Below, piece after piece: positions 18,830 to 27,652 of a DNA stretch of 64,000 bases (its first letter is position 1; every line of letters begins with the position of its first letter). This DNA comes from a bacterium (GTDB lineage: Bacteria > Bacteroidota > Ignavibacteria > Kapaibacteriales > UBA7675): assembly GCA_030430495.1 (NCBI GenBank), contig JAUIKM010000027.1, positions 16,147-80,146 of the forward strand. The letters run 5' to 3'. Below the pieces are notes generated by a model. It searched no databases. It was not told the DNA's origin and was given only the letters and a program-made list of their open reading frames with translations. A program made the position numbers and the translations under genes.

Positions 18830-20860
18830 ATGACTCGTAGAATACTGATTTGCTTCGTTTGCGGCCTCGGCGCCGTACTGCAGCTGACTGCCCAGGACAA
18901 TCCGGCGGATGCTGAGCGCTCGGCGCGGATAGGTCTGTTTGTCGGTCTGCAGGCCAATCAGCACAGTCCCGATTTCAGTGAATTGCCGGGCGTGCCGAGT
19001 TGCTGTCCGCTGTTCACTGAAGGCAGCGGCACGGCGCCCACGTTCGGCGCGCTGTTTTCCATGCCGCTGGCGGCGCAGATCGACTTTGAACTGGGCGTTG
19101 GTCTGGCGGCGCTGGACGGCGATCTGTCTGAAAACGAAGTCATCGGCAATGCCGAGTCAAACGGCCAGGTGGTGGATGCCGAAGTAGAGCACATTCTTGA
19201 ATCTAGTTTCGGCCTGCTCAGTATCGAGCCGCGTATCGCCTGGCGTCCGTTTCAGTCGTCCAACCTGCCGCTCAGCATTCGCGCCGGGCTGGAGTTCGGG
19301 CTGATCAATTCCTCGACGTTCAACCAGGAAGAGCGCCTGATTTCGCCCTCGGATGCGCGTTTCCCCGAAGGGGGCGTGCTGCGCAACGACGTAGCCGGCG
19401 ACCTGGATGACGCTGCTTCAACGCATCTGGCGCTGGGGCTGGGACTGGCCTATGAGATTCCACTGGCCGAGCGTCTCAACGCCGTGCCGCAGGCCAGCTA
19501 CTACATCGGCCTGAGCGACATGGTCGACGGCCTCGACTGGAAGGTAAACAGTCTGCGCTTCGGCGTGGCTTTGACCTATGATCTCTTTGGCGAAGAAGAG
19601 GAAGTGGTTGTACCAGAGCCGGAACCGGAACCCACGCCCGAACCGGAGCCCACGCCCGAACCTGCTCTGCCGGTTATCAGCGCCGCCCTCGACCTGGAGG
19701 CGATCGATGTGCTGGGACGCTCCAGCGACGACGTGTCGATCACCATTGAGGAGGTCGAGATCACAGAGAGTTATCCGATCCTTTTTTATGTGTATTTCCC
19801 GAAATCGTCTTCGGATCTGACGCAAACGCGCCAAATCATGATCGATAAAAATCAGGCGAACAACTTTGACGAGAACGAGCTGCCCGGTTCCACCATGGAC
19901 ATTTACCGCAACATGCTGAATGTCCTCGGCCTGCGCATGCGCAACAATGCAGGCAGCAGAATTGAGCTGACCGGAACGAACGACAATGTCGGCACAGAGG
20001 AAAACAATACGGCCCTCTCCGAGCGCCGCGCCGAATCGGTCAAGTCCTATCTGGTGAATACCTGGGGAATTGAGGCCGACCGCATTTCCGTCAAACGACG
20101 CAATCTGCCGGCACTGCCGAGTAATAATGAATCGAACGACGGCCGCGCCGAAAACCGCCGCGTGGAAATCAACAGCAATGTTGCCGCACTGCTCGAACCG
20201 GTCAACCTGGAGAATGTCGTGCGCAACACAACGCCGGACGTTATGCGCGTTAAACCCGACATGAATGCCGCCGGCGGACTGGAAGAGTGGAATCTGACCG
20301 TTGCGGACAACGGCAAAGTCCTGCAGGGGCGCAACGGCAGCCGTCCCGTCGAAACCGTCGACTTTAATGTGGTCGATCTCGGCGTCACGCCGAAGATGAA
20401 AGAAATCAGTGTCGACCTGAAAATCCAGGACAAACGCGATCAGTCTGCGACGGCCTCCGCAACGGTGCCCATCAACTACATCTCACTCAACCAGAAGCGG
20501 TCGGAAACGCGCAACGATGTACGCTTTGACCGCTTCTCCCTGGTGCTCTTCGGTTTTAACTCCGCCGAGCTGAATGACAATCACAGGGCCATTCTGGAAG
20601 AAGTTAAACAGGCCTGGTCGCCCAACGCACAGATTACCATCGAGGGCTACAGCGACCGCGTCGGCGACCCGGCGTACAACAAACAACTGGCCGGACGGCG
20701 TATCGAAAATGTGCGCCAGTACCTGTCGGGCGACATCCCGGCGAGCGCAATTGAAACAAACGCCATCGGCAGCGAGCGCCTGCTATACGACAACACCTAT
20801 CCTGAAGGCCGTAACTACTCGCGTACCGTGCGCATCATTGTGGCGACGCCGGTGAATTGA
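18830..20860 (+). CDS. outer-membrane barrel protein with two OmpA-like domains
   Basis: ATG 18830 begins the signal peptide MTRRILICFVCGLGAVLQLTAQ; a TTG at 18791 would add an implausible leader. The 676-residue product has an N-terminal outer-membrane beta-barrel-like region (~25-255), a Pro-Glu linker (PEPEPEPTPEPEPTPEP, ~263-280), then two OmpA/Pal-like domains: one around residues 320-465 (RIELTGTNDNVG; ALSERRAESVKSYL; DGRAENRRVEI) and one at ~565-676 (FGFNSAELNDNHRAILEE; ITIEGYSDRVGDPAYN; AGRRIENVRQYL). Known of OmpA domains: they bind peptidoglycan non-covalently and tie the outer membrane to the wall. It starts 64 bases after the T9SS cargo gene upstream and may be co-transcribed. Confidence 0.88.
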   Translation: MTRRILICFVCGLGAVLQLTAQDNPADAERSARIGLFVGLQANQHSPDFSELPGVPSCCPLFTEGSGTAPTFGALFSMPLAAQIDFELGVGLAALDGDLSENEVIGNAESNGQVVDAEVEHILESSFGLLSIEPRIAWRPFQSSNLPLSIRAGLEFGLINSSTFNQEERLISPSDARFPEGGVLRNDVAGDLDDAASTHLALGLGLAYEIPLAERLNAVPQASYYIGLSDMVDGLDWKVNSLRFGVALTYDLFGEEEEVVVPEPEPEPTPEPEPTPEPALPVISAALDLEAIDVLGRSSDDVSITIEEVEITESYPILFYVYFPKSSSDLTQTRQIMIDKNQANNFDENELPGSTMDIYRNMLNVLGLRMRNNAGSRIELTGTNDNVGTEENNTALSERRAESVKSYLVNTWGIEADRISVKRRNLPALPSNNESNDGRAENRRVEINSNVAALLEPVNLENVVRNTTPDVMRVKPDMNAAGGLEEWNLTVADNGKVLQGRNGSRPVETVDFNVVDLGVTPKMKEISVDLKIQDKRDQSATASATVPINYISLNQKRSETRNDVRFDRFSLVLFGFNSAELNDNHRAILEEVKQAWSPNAQITIEGYSDRVGDPAYNKQLAGRRIENVRQYLSGDIPASAIETNAIGSERLLYDNTYPEGRNYSRTVRIIVATPVN

Positions 20861-21005
20861 TTGACATTTCCGACCCGCCGGCTTGTAACGCTTTGGCGGG
20901 TCGGCGGTTCAGGTGGCTATGCAAAAACCAGCTTCGGTTTGTTTTGTAGTGATCAATCCGGTGTCGGGCGTCGGGCTTCTGTCATGGCAGCGTTGTTCAG
21001 CACGA

Positions 21006-23255
21006 ATGCGCATGCTGTTACTTGCGCTGCTGGTCTGTACCGGCTTGTCCTTTGTGCATAGCTCTGCACGGGCTGACGGGACGTCGGACTCGCTGATTGT
21101 CGGGCGCACTGCGTTCTGTTCAGGCGATGCCTTCCAGGTGGCGGCATCCGTTCCTGCAACCGCGCGTTTACCAGTGAGCCTGGTCTTTTATCTGGAAGGT
21201 ACGCTGGACGTGCCGGGTACGGTGCTCGACTCACTCGACACGCTTACTTTTGTGCCGACAGGCTCGCCAGAGCCTGTTGATTTGACACTTCCGGAAAATC
21301 TGATTGACTTCTTTGGCCTGAGTCCCAACCAGACGCTGGCGAACGACACGCTGTTCTTATACTTTGAATACCTCAATGATGATCGGCAGCTCTGCACATC
21401 CAACCGCGTTTTGCTTACTGTCACTCAAACACTCCACATCGACATCGATCAGGCGATGACCGACCAGACTTTCTGCCTGGGACAGTCAGATTCAGTCTTG
21501 CTGCGCGTACGGGCTTCGATTCGCGAGTCGGAGTTTCAACGGGAGCAGCTGGAATACGTTTGGTCGAATGATCAGGGGACGATCCAGACTCCGCCGACCG
21601 CCGATTCACTTGTGCTGGTCAATCCTTCCGGTCGTGGTGTGGTGCGCTACACCGTCACCATCTCAGCGCCGGGTAATCCCTGTTCGACGCCGGTACAAAG
21701 TTCGGCCGACATTACCTTTGCTGAACCGCCCATGATCAATGTCATCGGGCTGAATCCCTCCGGTTTCTACTGTCCCAATGAGACGATTTCAGTTACAGTC
21801 GAGGCTGGGGCCCTGGGGCCGGATGACGTCATCTGGCGCGATCCCAACGGAGACCCGATGCCCAATTTCAGGGGCAGCCTGATGCTGACTTTTCAGCGCT
21901 TCAGCGCGGCGCAGGCCGGCGAATACTCGGTTGAAGCGCTCGTGGGCGAATGTTGGTCGGAGCCGGAGAAATTCAGGCTGGATATCGGCGAGACGGTGGC
22001 GATCCAGTCGGTGCAGACGGAACAACCGGCCTATTGCGTCGGCGAGGATGTCAAAGTAAACTTCAGCTACAGCGGGACCGCTACGCAAATCCGGGTGGTA
22101 AACGGCGGACAGCTGGTCACATCTTCGCCGGGTGGCGCGAGTCAGTTATCATTGCCGGCCGGCGCCATCTTTTCCGGGGCGACTTACAATCTGGAAGTTG
22201 AAGGCTCCTGTAACACGGATACAACGCCTTTCAGCATCAATGTCGTCGAGCCTTCGAACCTAGCGGTGATGCCGGATCCGTCCAGCTTTCCGGTGCAGCT
22301 TGCCGACGGCGATAGTTTTACCATTCAGGTGACGGGCGCAGCTCCTGGGGCAACTTTTCAGTGGATGCTGGACAATGTGTTGCTGCCGAATGAAACAAAC
22401 GACACGTATCGGATCGTCTCCATGCGTCCCGACCAGGCGGGTGAGTACGGCGTGCGCATCATGGAGCCGGTCGGCTCGCCCTGTCCGGACATTGTGATCG
22501 GCCCGCTACAGGTCGACTATCTCAATCGCGCCGGCATTGTTATTCAACTCGGAGTACCGGACACAATCAGGGCCCGCCTTGGCAGTGTCTTTGACCTTCC
22601 GGTTCAGATACTCAACGTGGACGAAGTTGGACGGCAGATCCAGCAGGGCATCGACTTTGATTTTCAGCTTGAGGTGAATGCAACGCTGGCCATACCTGAA
22701 GCGCCTTTGGACAACGGTACAATTGAGCAAGGTATTCGAACAGTAAATTGGGGCGGCAGCGCTACAGTGCCGTTGGACGCCGAATTGGGGCGCATGCAGT
22801 TTACGGCGGCGCTGGGAAATGCAATCGCTACGCGAATCGACCTTATCCCGGTATCCGTCACTGCGCGAGGACAGGACGTCACAATCCAGCCCGACAGTTT
22901 GTCCACAGTGCTTCTGATAAGCGATGTTCCCGTCGACGGCGACGGCAATCCCATCCTGATTAATCCATTCAGTGCGGGACTCGAAATTGTTCTTTCGCCG
23001 AATCCAGTTACGGCCGGCGAGCAGATAACCCTCGAACTGCGCAATCTCGATCCCGCCGGCGATGTCGCACTTGAATTGTTTGACGTAATGGGCAATCGCA
23101 TGGCGGACTGGTCCCAGGTATTTGCCGGCGGTGCAACATCGGCAAATGTTAACCTTAACGACTACGATCAATTGAGTGAGCACGGCGTGTATTACGTACG
23201 GCTTGTACAAGGCCGCCGCAGTGTGACGCGTTTGTTAACAATTTCCGGTAAATAA
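21006..23255 (+). CDS. T9SS-secreted Ig-like-repeat protein
   Basis: ATG 21006 is chosen because it starts a standard signal peptide (MRMLLLALLVCTGLSFVHSSARA); in-frame GTG 20913 and ATG 20919 would add ~30 residues. The 749-residue product shows Ig-like or gliding-protein-like modules with paired cysteines (GRTAFCSGDAF, DQTFCLGQSDSVLLRV, NPSGFYCPNETISVTVEAGA, AYCVGEDVKVNF), a segment resembling the cohesin-like modules of the neighbouring cargo (~505-640), and a T9SS type A sorting domain in the last ~90 residues (VLSPNPVTAGEQ... to LLTISGK). Probably in the same transcription unit as the OmpA-type gene upstream. Surface or secreted role; substrate unknown. Confidence 0.85.
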   Translation: MRMLLLALLVCTGLSFVHSSARADGTSDSLIVGRTAFCSGDAFQVAASVPATARLPVSLVFYLEGTLDVPGTVLDSLDTLTFVPTGSPEPVDLTLPENLIDFFGLSPNQTLANDTLFLYFEYLNDDRQLCTSNRVLLTVTQTLHIDIDQAMTDQTFCLGQSDSVLLRVRASIRESEFQREQLEYVWSNDQGTIQTPPTADSLVLVNPSGRGVVRYTVTISAPGNPCSTPVQSSADITFAEPPMINVIGLNPSGFYCPNETISVTVEAGALGPDDVIWRDPNGDPMPNFRGSLMLTFQRFSAAQAGEYSVEALVGECWSEPEKFRLDIGETVAIQSVQTEQPAYCVGEDVKVNFSYSGTATQIRVVNGGQLVTSSPGGASQLSLPAGAIFSGATYNLEVEGSCNTDTTPFSINVVEPSNLAVMPDPSSFPVQLADGDSFTIQVTGAAPGATFQWMLDNVLLPNETNDTYRIVSMRPDQAGEYGVRIMEPVGSPCPDIVIGPLQVDYLNRAGIVIQLGVPDTIRARLGSVFDLPVQILNVDEVGRQIQQGIDFDFQLEVNATLAIPEAPLDNGTIEQGIRTVNWGGSATVPLDAELGRMQFTAALGNAIATRIDLIPVSVTARGQDVTIQPDSLSTVLLISDVPVDGDGNPILINPFSAGLEIVLSPNPVTAGEQITLELRNLDPAGDVALELFDVMGNRMADWSQVFAGGATSANVNLNDYDQLSEHGVYYVRLVQGRRSVTRLLTISGK

Positions 23256-23369
23256 CTGTTGTCGCGCAGAGCAGAAAAAGGTGGAATTCCAACATCGCCT
23301 GTCTGTCAAACGCGATAAACACCCGTTTGGGTATGTCTAAGAGTCACGGCTTGCGTATATTGCGCGAAT

Positions 23370-25433
23370 ATGAACTTCCGCCGATGCGCATTTTGGCTGT
23401 GTGTTTTCCTGCTGTTGCGCTGTGCGATTCCGGCCGGTTTGCGCTGTGCCGAACCGCGCGATACATCAGCATTACGGCTTGCTGTTTACTCCGGTGCGTC
23501 GCTGTTGCTGACGCGGGCGGACTTTAACAGTTTGCCCGGAATCGAACGCTCAAACAGCCTCGGCGCTCAGGCCTACAACAGCGGTTCGGGTTACGTTTTT
23601 GCTCTGGGAGCGGCGGCGGAATTCGATCTGACGCGGGATCTGGCGCTCTACGCCGCGCTGGAATACAACCGGCTCGACGGAACGCTGGACGCTACCGAGA
23701 GTTTTGTTTATGCGACGGAAACCGGTCGCGGTGAAGGACAATTCAACTACGCCCTGGTTCACAATCTGCAGTTTTTTGCGCTGCGGTCCGGGCTGCGTTT
23801 TTATCCGTTTACAAGTGGTTTGCTTAAACCGCTGAGTTTGTCGGGCGGTGTTAACGCGGGTTTTATTTTGACGTCGTCGGCGCAGCAGCAAATTGACCTG
23901 GCGTTTCCCACCGACATCGACCTTGTTAACGGCCAGCCGGCCGACTCGCCTGAAGTCAGTTTTCAGAATCCGTCCGGAATTGTTGCCGGTCTGCAAGCGG
24001 GCCTGATGTACGATTTTGTCGTCGGCGACAATATCTGGTTGTCGCCGGGCATCTCTTTTGACTACGGGCTCAATTCCTATGAGGCTTCCGTCGACTGGAA
24101 AAACTCGGCTTTCAGATTCACACTGCAATTCAGTCGTCGTGAGACCGAGCCCTGGCCGCTGGAGATCGAGCGGTTTTATCAGCGCGACACGTTAATAGAC
24201 ATTGTCGCCGGCATTGAGTCTGAAGACATTGTGCTGGACAGCCGCCGCGTCGACAGCGTTGAGCGAGTTGAACAATCGCTGCGCCGTCGTGTGCGCCGCC
24301 TCGACATCAGAGAAGTGTACAAGCGCCGCATTCCCGCCCCGCAGCCGCTGCTGTCGGCTTCCATTGAGTCGCGTTTTATCCTGGCCGACGGCGCGGAGGC
24401 CGCCAATGCCGACCTGCCCGTGCGCGCGGTTGAAGTCCTGCACGCGCGCCGTCTGCTGCCGCTGCTCGATTGTGATGTTAACACCGCCGCCGCGCCGCCG
24501 CGCCTGGCGCAATTCAACAACTCACTTGTGTTTTGTCCTCCCGATGTTTCGCTCGACACGCTGGCGGATCGACTGGCTGCGGTGGATGACGTCTCGGATG
24601 CCGTACTGACCGTGCATTCAAACTGTCCTGCCGCCGCGTCGCAGACATGGCGCATGGCGCAGGCTGCAAATGTTAAGCGCCGTCTCAATTCTGATGTACC
24701 TCTGGTGTTTGACGCATTGTTTAATTCCGATCCCGCCCGGCCGCCGCTGCAAATCGAGATGCCTGTGGTGGAGCTGGCTGCGCGTCCGGCGGCGCTGGTT
24801 GCGCCGGCCCTGATGCGCGACGTGCGGCGCTACGTTCAGGCTCCGCACATTCGTTTTGCCATCGATGTTGTCAGCGAAGCGGGCATCGCCGCATGGAAAC
24901 TCAGCATTAAACAGAACGACCGCCTGCTTAAGCTGTTTGCCGGTTCATCGACTCCGCCGCCGACGCTTGAGTGGGACGCCTCTGCGCCCGGTGAAGTCTG
25001 GTTCGGCGATGAGGCCGACCTCGTCTTTGTTTTATCGATCAGCGACAGGGACGGACAGTCGTGGACGTCGGACGCAGGACTTATTCGCATCGGTGCACGC
25101 GCCGTCGACGGTCGCCCGGAGGAGTTAAACGCCGCGGCCCGTGTCCTGCGTTTCCCGCTTAATCGCATCGCCGCGGACCGCGGCGACATTCCTTTGTTGA
25201 CGGACATTTTCGGCGCATTGCCGGGCCTCAACATCGATCGAGTTGCGGTGTTTAGTTACGACAGGCTCGATACGGGGGCGATCAGCGCTGCGCTGGCGCG
25301 CTTGCTCGGCATAGAAACGGATCAGATTTCGATTGTCGTGCAGGCTGACCCATATCAGGGCGACGGGCGTCCCGCCGCAATTTCAGCGCTTGAACGCGAA
25401 TTTCTTCTGGTTGAAATCTGGGCGCCGCGTTAG
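23370..25433 (+). CDS. outer-membrane barrel protein with degenerate OmpA-like C-terminus
   Basis: The 687-residue product opens with a signal-like segment (MNFRRCAFWLCVFLLLRCAIPAGLRC) and a barrel-like region (~30-250: ALGAAAEFDLTRDLALYAALEYNR, LRSGLRFYPF). It follows the layout of the 18830 OmpA-type protein: the segment RRLLPLLDCDVN sits where the first OmpA domain begins there, and VLRFPLNRIAADRGDI ... VAVFSYDRLDTG ... LLVEIWAP lines up with its last domain (VLFGFNSAELNDNHRA ... ITIEGYSDRVGD ... VRIIVATP). The peptidoglycan-binding residues and about a dozen residues of the final domain are missing. No own T9SS domain. An outer-membrane protein that has lost wall binding is the inferred reading; the function is unknown. 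Confidence 0.72.
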   Translation: MNFRRCAFWLCVFLLLRCAIPAGLRCAEPRDTSALRLAVYSGASLLLTRADFNSLPGIERSNSLGAQAYNSGSGYVFALGAAAEFDLTRDLALYAALEYNRLDGTLDATESFVYATETGRGEGQFNYALVHNLQFFALRSGLRFYPFTSGLLKPLSLSGGVNAGFILTSSAQQQIDLAFPTDIDLVNGQPADSPEVSFQNPSGIVAGLQAGLMYDFVVGDNIWLSPGISFDYGLNSYEASVDWKNSAFRFTLQFSRRETEPWPLEIERFYQRDTLIDIVAGIESEDIVLDSRRVDSVERVEQSLRRRVRRLDIREVYKRRIPAPQPLLSASIESRFILADGAEAANADLPVRAVEVLHARRLLPLLDCDVNTAAAPPRLAQFNNSLVFCPPDVSLDTLADRLAAVDDVSDAVLTVHSNCPAAASQTWRMAQAANVKRRLNSDVPLVFDALFNSDPARPPLQIEMPVVELAARPAALVAPALMRDVRRYVQAPHIRFAIDVVSEAGIAAWKLSIKQNDRLLKLFAGSSTPPPTLEWDASAPGEVWFGDEADLVFVLSISDRDGQSWTSDAGLIRIGARAVDGRPEELNAAARVLRFPLNRIAADRGDIPLLTDIFGALPGLNIDRVAVFSYDRLDTGAISAALARLLGIETDQISIVVQADPYQGDGRPAAISALEREFLLVEIWAPR

Positions 25434-25569
25434 TCGGCATGCCGCCGCCGTGTTAACGTCCAATCCTTCGGCACGTCCCTCGTTGTTGCCCGGCACCTGG
25501 AACTCTGTGTTTTGCGCGTTCTTCTCGCCGCCCCACTGTTAACCTCAACCTCGATGCCTGCTTCAGGCC

Positions 25570-25606
25570 AAAAAAAATCCGCGCCGGGTATTAAACCGGA
25601 CGCGGA
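25570..25606 (-). terminator. Rho-independent terminator (minus strand)
   Basis: On the minus strand TCCGCG-T-CCGG, a loop, CCGGCGCGGA and eight Ts form a terminator 31 bases beyond the stop of the anti-sigma-like gene. Confidence 0.88.
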
Positions 25607-25636
25607 CATGTGTATTTGTCAGGAGTATTGTATGAC

Positions 25637-26662
25637 TCAGAGGCCTGCGCGCTCCGCTTGCCAGCGGGAAAGTTCAGAGCTGTTGAGGCGGCGCAGAATA
25701 TCGATGCAGCCGTCGAGCAGTTGTCTGGCTTCCGCCTTGCGGCCCAGCGATGCCTGCAGCCGGGCGTACTCGCCCATGATTTCCGCCTGATAGGACTCGG
25801 CTCCTGCGCGCTTCGCCAGCTCAATCGCCTCGCGGAACTTGGCGCCGCTGTTTTCGGCGTATTGGCTGCCGCGCTCGCGCCAGAAGATGGCCAGTTTGCG
25901 CGCGTGCATTGCGCCGTTCAGCACATCGCCTGCATTGAGGCTGGACTTCAGGCTGTCTTCCATCAGTTTGAGCTCGCGTTGCAGGTCGTCCGGCGGGTCT
26001 TCTCTGTCGGCGCGGTTTGACATGTCGACCTGTGCGTGGCCGCTTTGCGTCTCGCTATTCAACGCGGTCGACTCCGGTTCGTCCTTGTTGTCGTTCTGCG
26101 CGACAGGACCGGCGGTATTTGTCGCTGCGTCTGTGTTTAAGTCGCCGTTTGCCGTTTCGTCGGCCGTGTGGGTGTCCGCCGTTTCCGCGTTTGCGTCTGC
26201 GCTTACTTCGATGTTGTCGTCAAAGGCGGTGTTAACATCGTCGGCATGGTTAAACGCATTTCCGTCGAATGTTTCCACGATTGCCGCTTCCTGCAGCGCA
26301 GGTTGATCGTCGCCTGACTTGAACAGCAAAGCCGTTCCGGCAATGCCGACGAGCAGAGCCAGAGAACCGACAAGGTATACGGCGGAGCTGAACGACGAAC
26401 GTGCCGCAAGCGCCGGCGCAACTTTGGACGGCCCCTGTTTGGCCAGAACATTCGCCACGCGGTCTTCCACGCCTTGAAGAAATTCGTCGGCCTGTTCGCC
26501 GGCCGGCAGACCGTTGTCGCGCAGGGACCGCTCCAGAGCTCGCAGCTCCTGGAGTTCCTCGGCGGCATTCGGCTGATCGGCCAGGAGGTTTTTCAGCTCG
26601 CGCCACTCCGCCGGACTCAGTCCGTCGCTGAGGAGTTTCGCGAAGAGTTGATCCTGTGTCAT
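25637..26662 (-). CDS. anti-sigma-factor-like membrane protein
   Basis: This 341-residue protein is translationally coupled to the ECF sigma gene: the bases ATGA hold both its start and the sigma stop. It has an N-terminal cytoplasmic helical region (1-90, DGLSPAEWRELKNLLADQP), one membrane helix at ~93-114 (SAVYLVGSLALLVGIAGTALLF), a long acidic, Asp/Asn/Thr-rich low-complexity stretch (~120-225), and a helical C-terminal region (~235-341) resembling TPR pairs (HARKLAIFWRERGSQYAE; AEIMGEYARLQASLGRKAEA). No HxxxCxxC zinc motif is present. Inference: it holds the sigma factor at the membrane, with the periplasmic part sensing an unknown signal. Alternative: a TPR membrane protein unrelated to sigma control. 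A terminator follows. Confidence 0.72.
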   Translation of the reverse strand: MTQDQLFAKLLSDGLSPAEWRELKNLLADQPNAAEELQELRALERSLRDNGLPAGEQADEFLQGVEDRVANVLAKQGPSKVAPALAARSSFSSAVYLVGSLALLVGIAGTALLFKSGDDQPALQEAAIVETFDGNAFNHADDVNTAFDDNIEVSADANAETADTHTADETANGDLNTDAATNTAGPVAQNDNKDEPESTALNSETQSGHAQVDMSNRADREDPPDDLQRELKLMEDSLKSSLNAGDVLNGAMHARKLAIFWRERGSQYAENSGAKFREAIELAKRAGAESYQAEIMGEYARLQASLGRKAEARQLLDGCIDILRRLNSSELSRWQAERAGL

Positions 26663-27201
26663 TGTATTTCTTGCATTATTGGGTTGATGTCTTTCTTCAG
26701 CATTTTTTTAGCCCGGAAAACGCGGACCTTTGCCAGGGACACGCTGCAACCAAGTCGTTCCGCTATCACGTCGTAGGTATGTCCGTCGACGTATTTCATC
26801 AGCAGGGGCTGTCTGAATTCGGGCGGCAGCTGCTCAATCGCTTTGTACAGATGTTCCTTCATCAGCACATCGTCGTCAACGTGATCGCGCTCCGTCCGCA
26901 ATTGATACTCGATCGATTCGAGGTCCGTCGTCGGACGTTGTTTCTTGAGCGCTTTTATCGTCTCGTTGCGCGCTATCGTAAACAGCCAGCCGGCAAAATG
27001 GCCGCCGGAGAAGGAGTTGCGATGCTCGAACACTTTCATAATGATCGACTGAAACGTGTCCTCCGCATTCTCGCGGTCGCCGAAAGCCCGAAAACAATAC
27101 GCAAAGAGCCGCCTGTCGTAGCGTTTGTACAGGGTGCGGAACGCTGTATCATTCCCCGCCTGTACCCTGGCAAATAACTCCTCGTCACTCAAGTCGTGCA
27201 T
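26659..27201 (-). CDS. ECF-type RNA polymerase sigma-70 family factor
   Basis: The 180-residue product (ATG 27201, preceded by AGGGT; ATG 27234 also possible) shows sigma region 2 (DEELFARVQAGNDTAFRTLY ... ENAEDTFQSIIMKVFEH ... GWLFTIARNETIKALKK) and region 4 (AIEQLPPEFRQPLLMKYVDG ... YDVIAERLGCSVSLAKVRVF). The length and absence of regions 1 and 3 fit the ECF group, which directs polymerase to envelope-response promoters. It overlaps the anti-sigma-like gene by four bases, the classical ECF/anti-sigma arrangement. Its target genes cannot be told from this window. Confidence 0.93.
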   Translation of the reverse strand: MHDLSDEELFARVQAGNDTAFRTLYKRYDRRLFAYCFRAFGDRENAEDTFQSIIMKVFEHRNSFSGGHFAGWLFTIARNETIKALKKQRPTTDLESIEYQLRTERDHVDDDVLMKEHLYKAIEQLPPEFRQPLLMKYVDGHTYDVIAERLGCSVSLAKVRVFRAKKMLKKDINPIMQEIQ

Positions 27202-27652
27202 CGTACCCTGGTCGCTTGTATCGTGTCGTCTCATGTGTGTTCCGGCCTTGCCGCAGCGGGAACAGGACCAAGAACCGGGCATGCCGTGAACCGTTACAGC
27301 CCACTTCCGGCCCGCTCCATTTTACGCCGATTTCTGCCGGGATGCATTTTTTTCCGGTCGAAGCGTTAACGTTTTTTGCTTTCGGTGGTTTTCTGGATGG
27401 CGGCGCCGCTCAGGCTGCGTCGTTTTGGTCCCGATTGCGGCCATCGAGGGGGTATCGGTGGCAACCGGATATTGGGCCATGACAGTCAGGTTCATTTGAC
27501 ACAGGTGTCCGACCCGTTCCAGGCTCAAAACCCGGGACGGGTCGGCTGCTTTAAAGCACTGCGGCGCGGCGTGGTTCGGTGCTGCTCCACTGTTACCGGC
27601 TACTTTTAAAAGGCCATTTTTGTTTGTCGTGCAGAGATCAGCTCACAGCCGG
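27202..27652. other. intergenic region between metG and sigma gene
   Basis: About 450 bases between two minus-strand genes. It must hold the promoter of the sigma operon, but no element could be assigned. Reading frames here are short and unconvincing, and no clear terminator for metG was seen. Confidence 0.5.
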
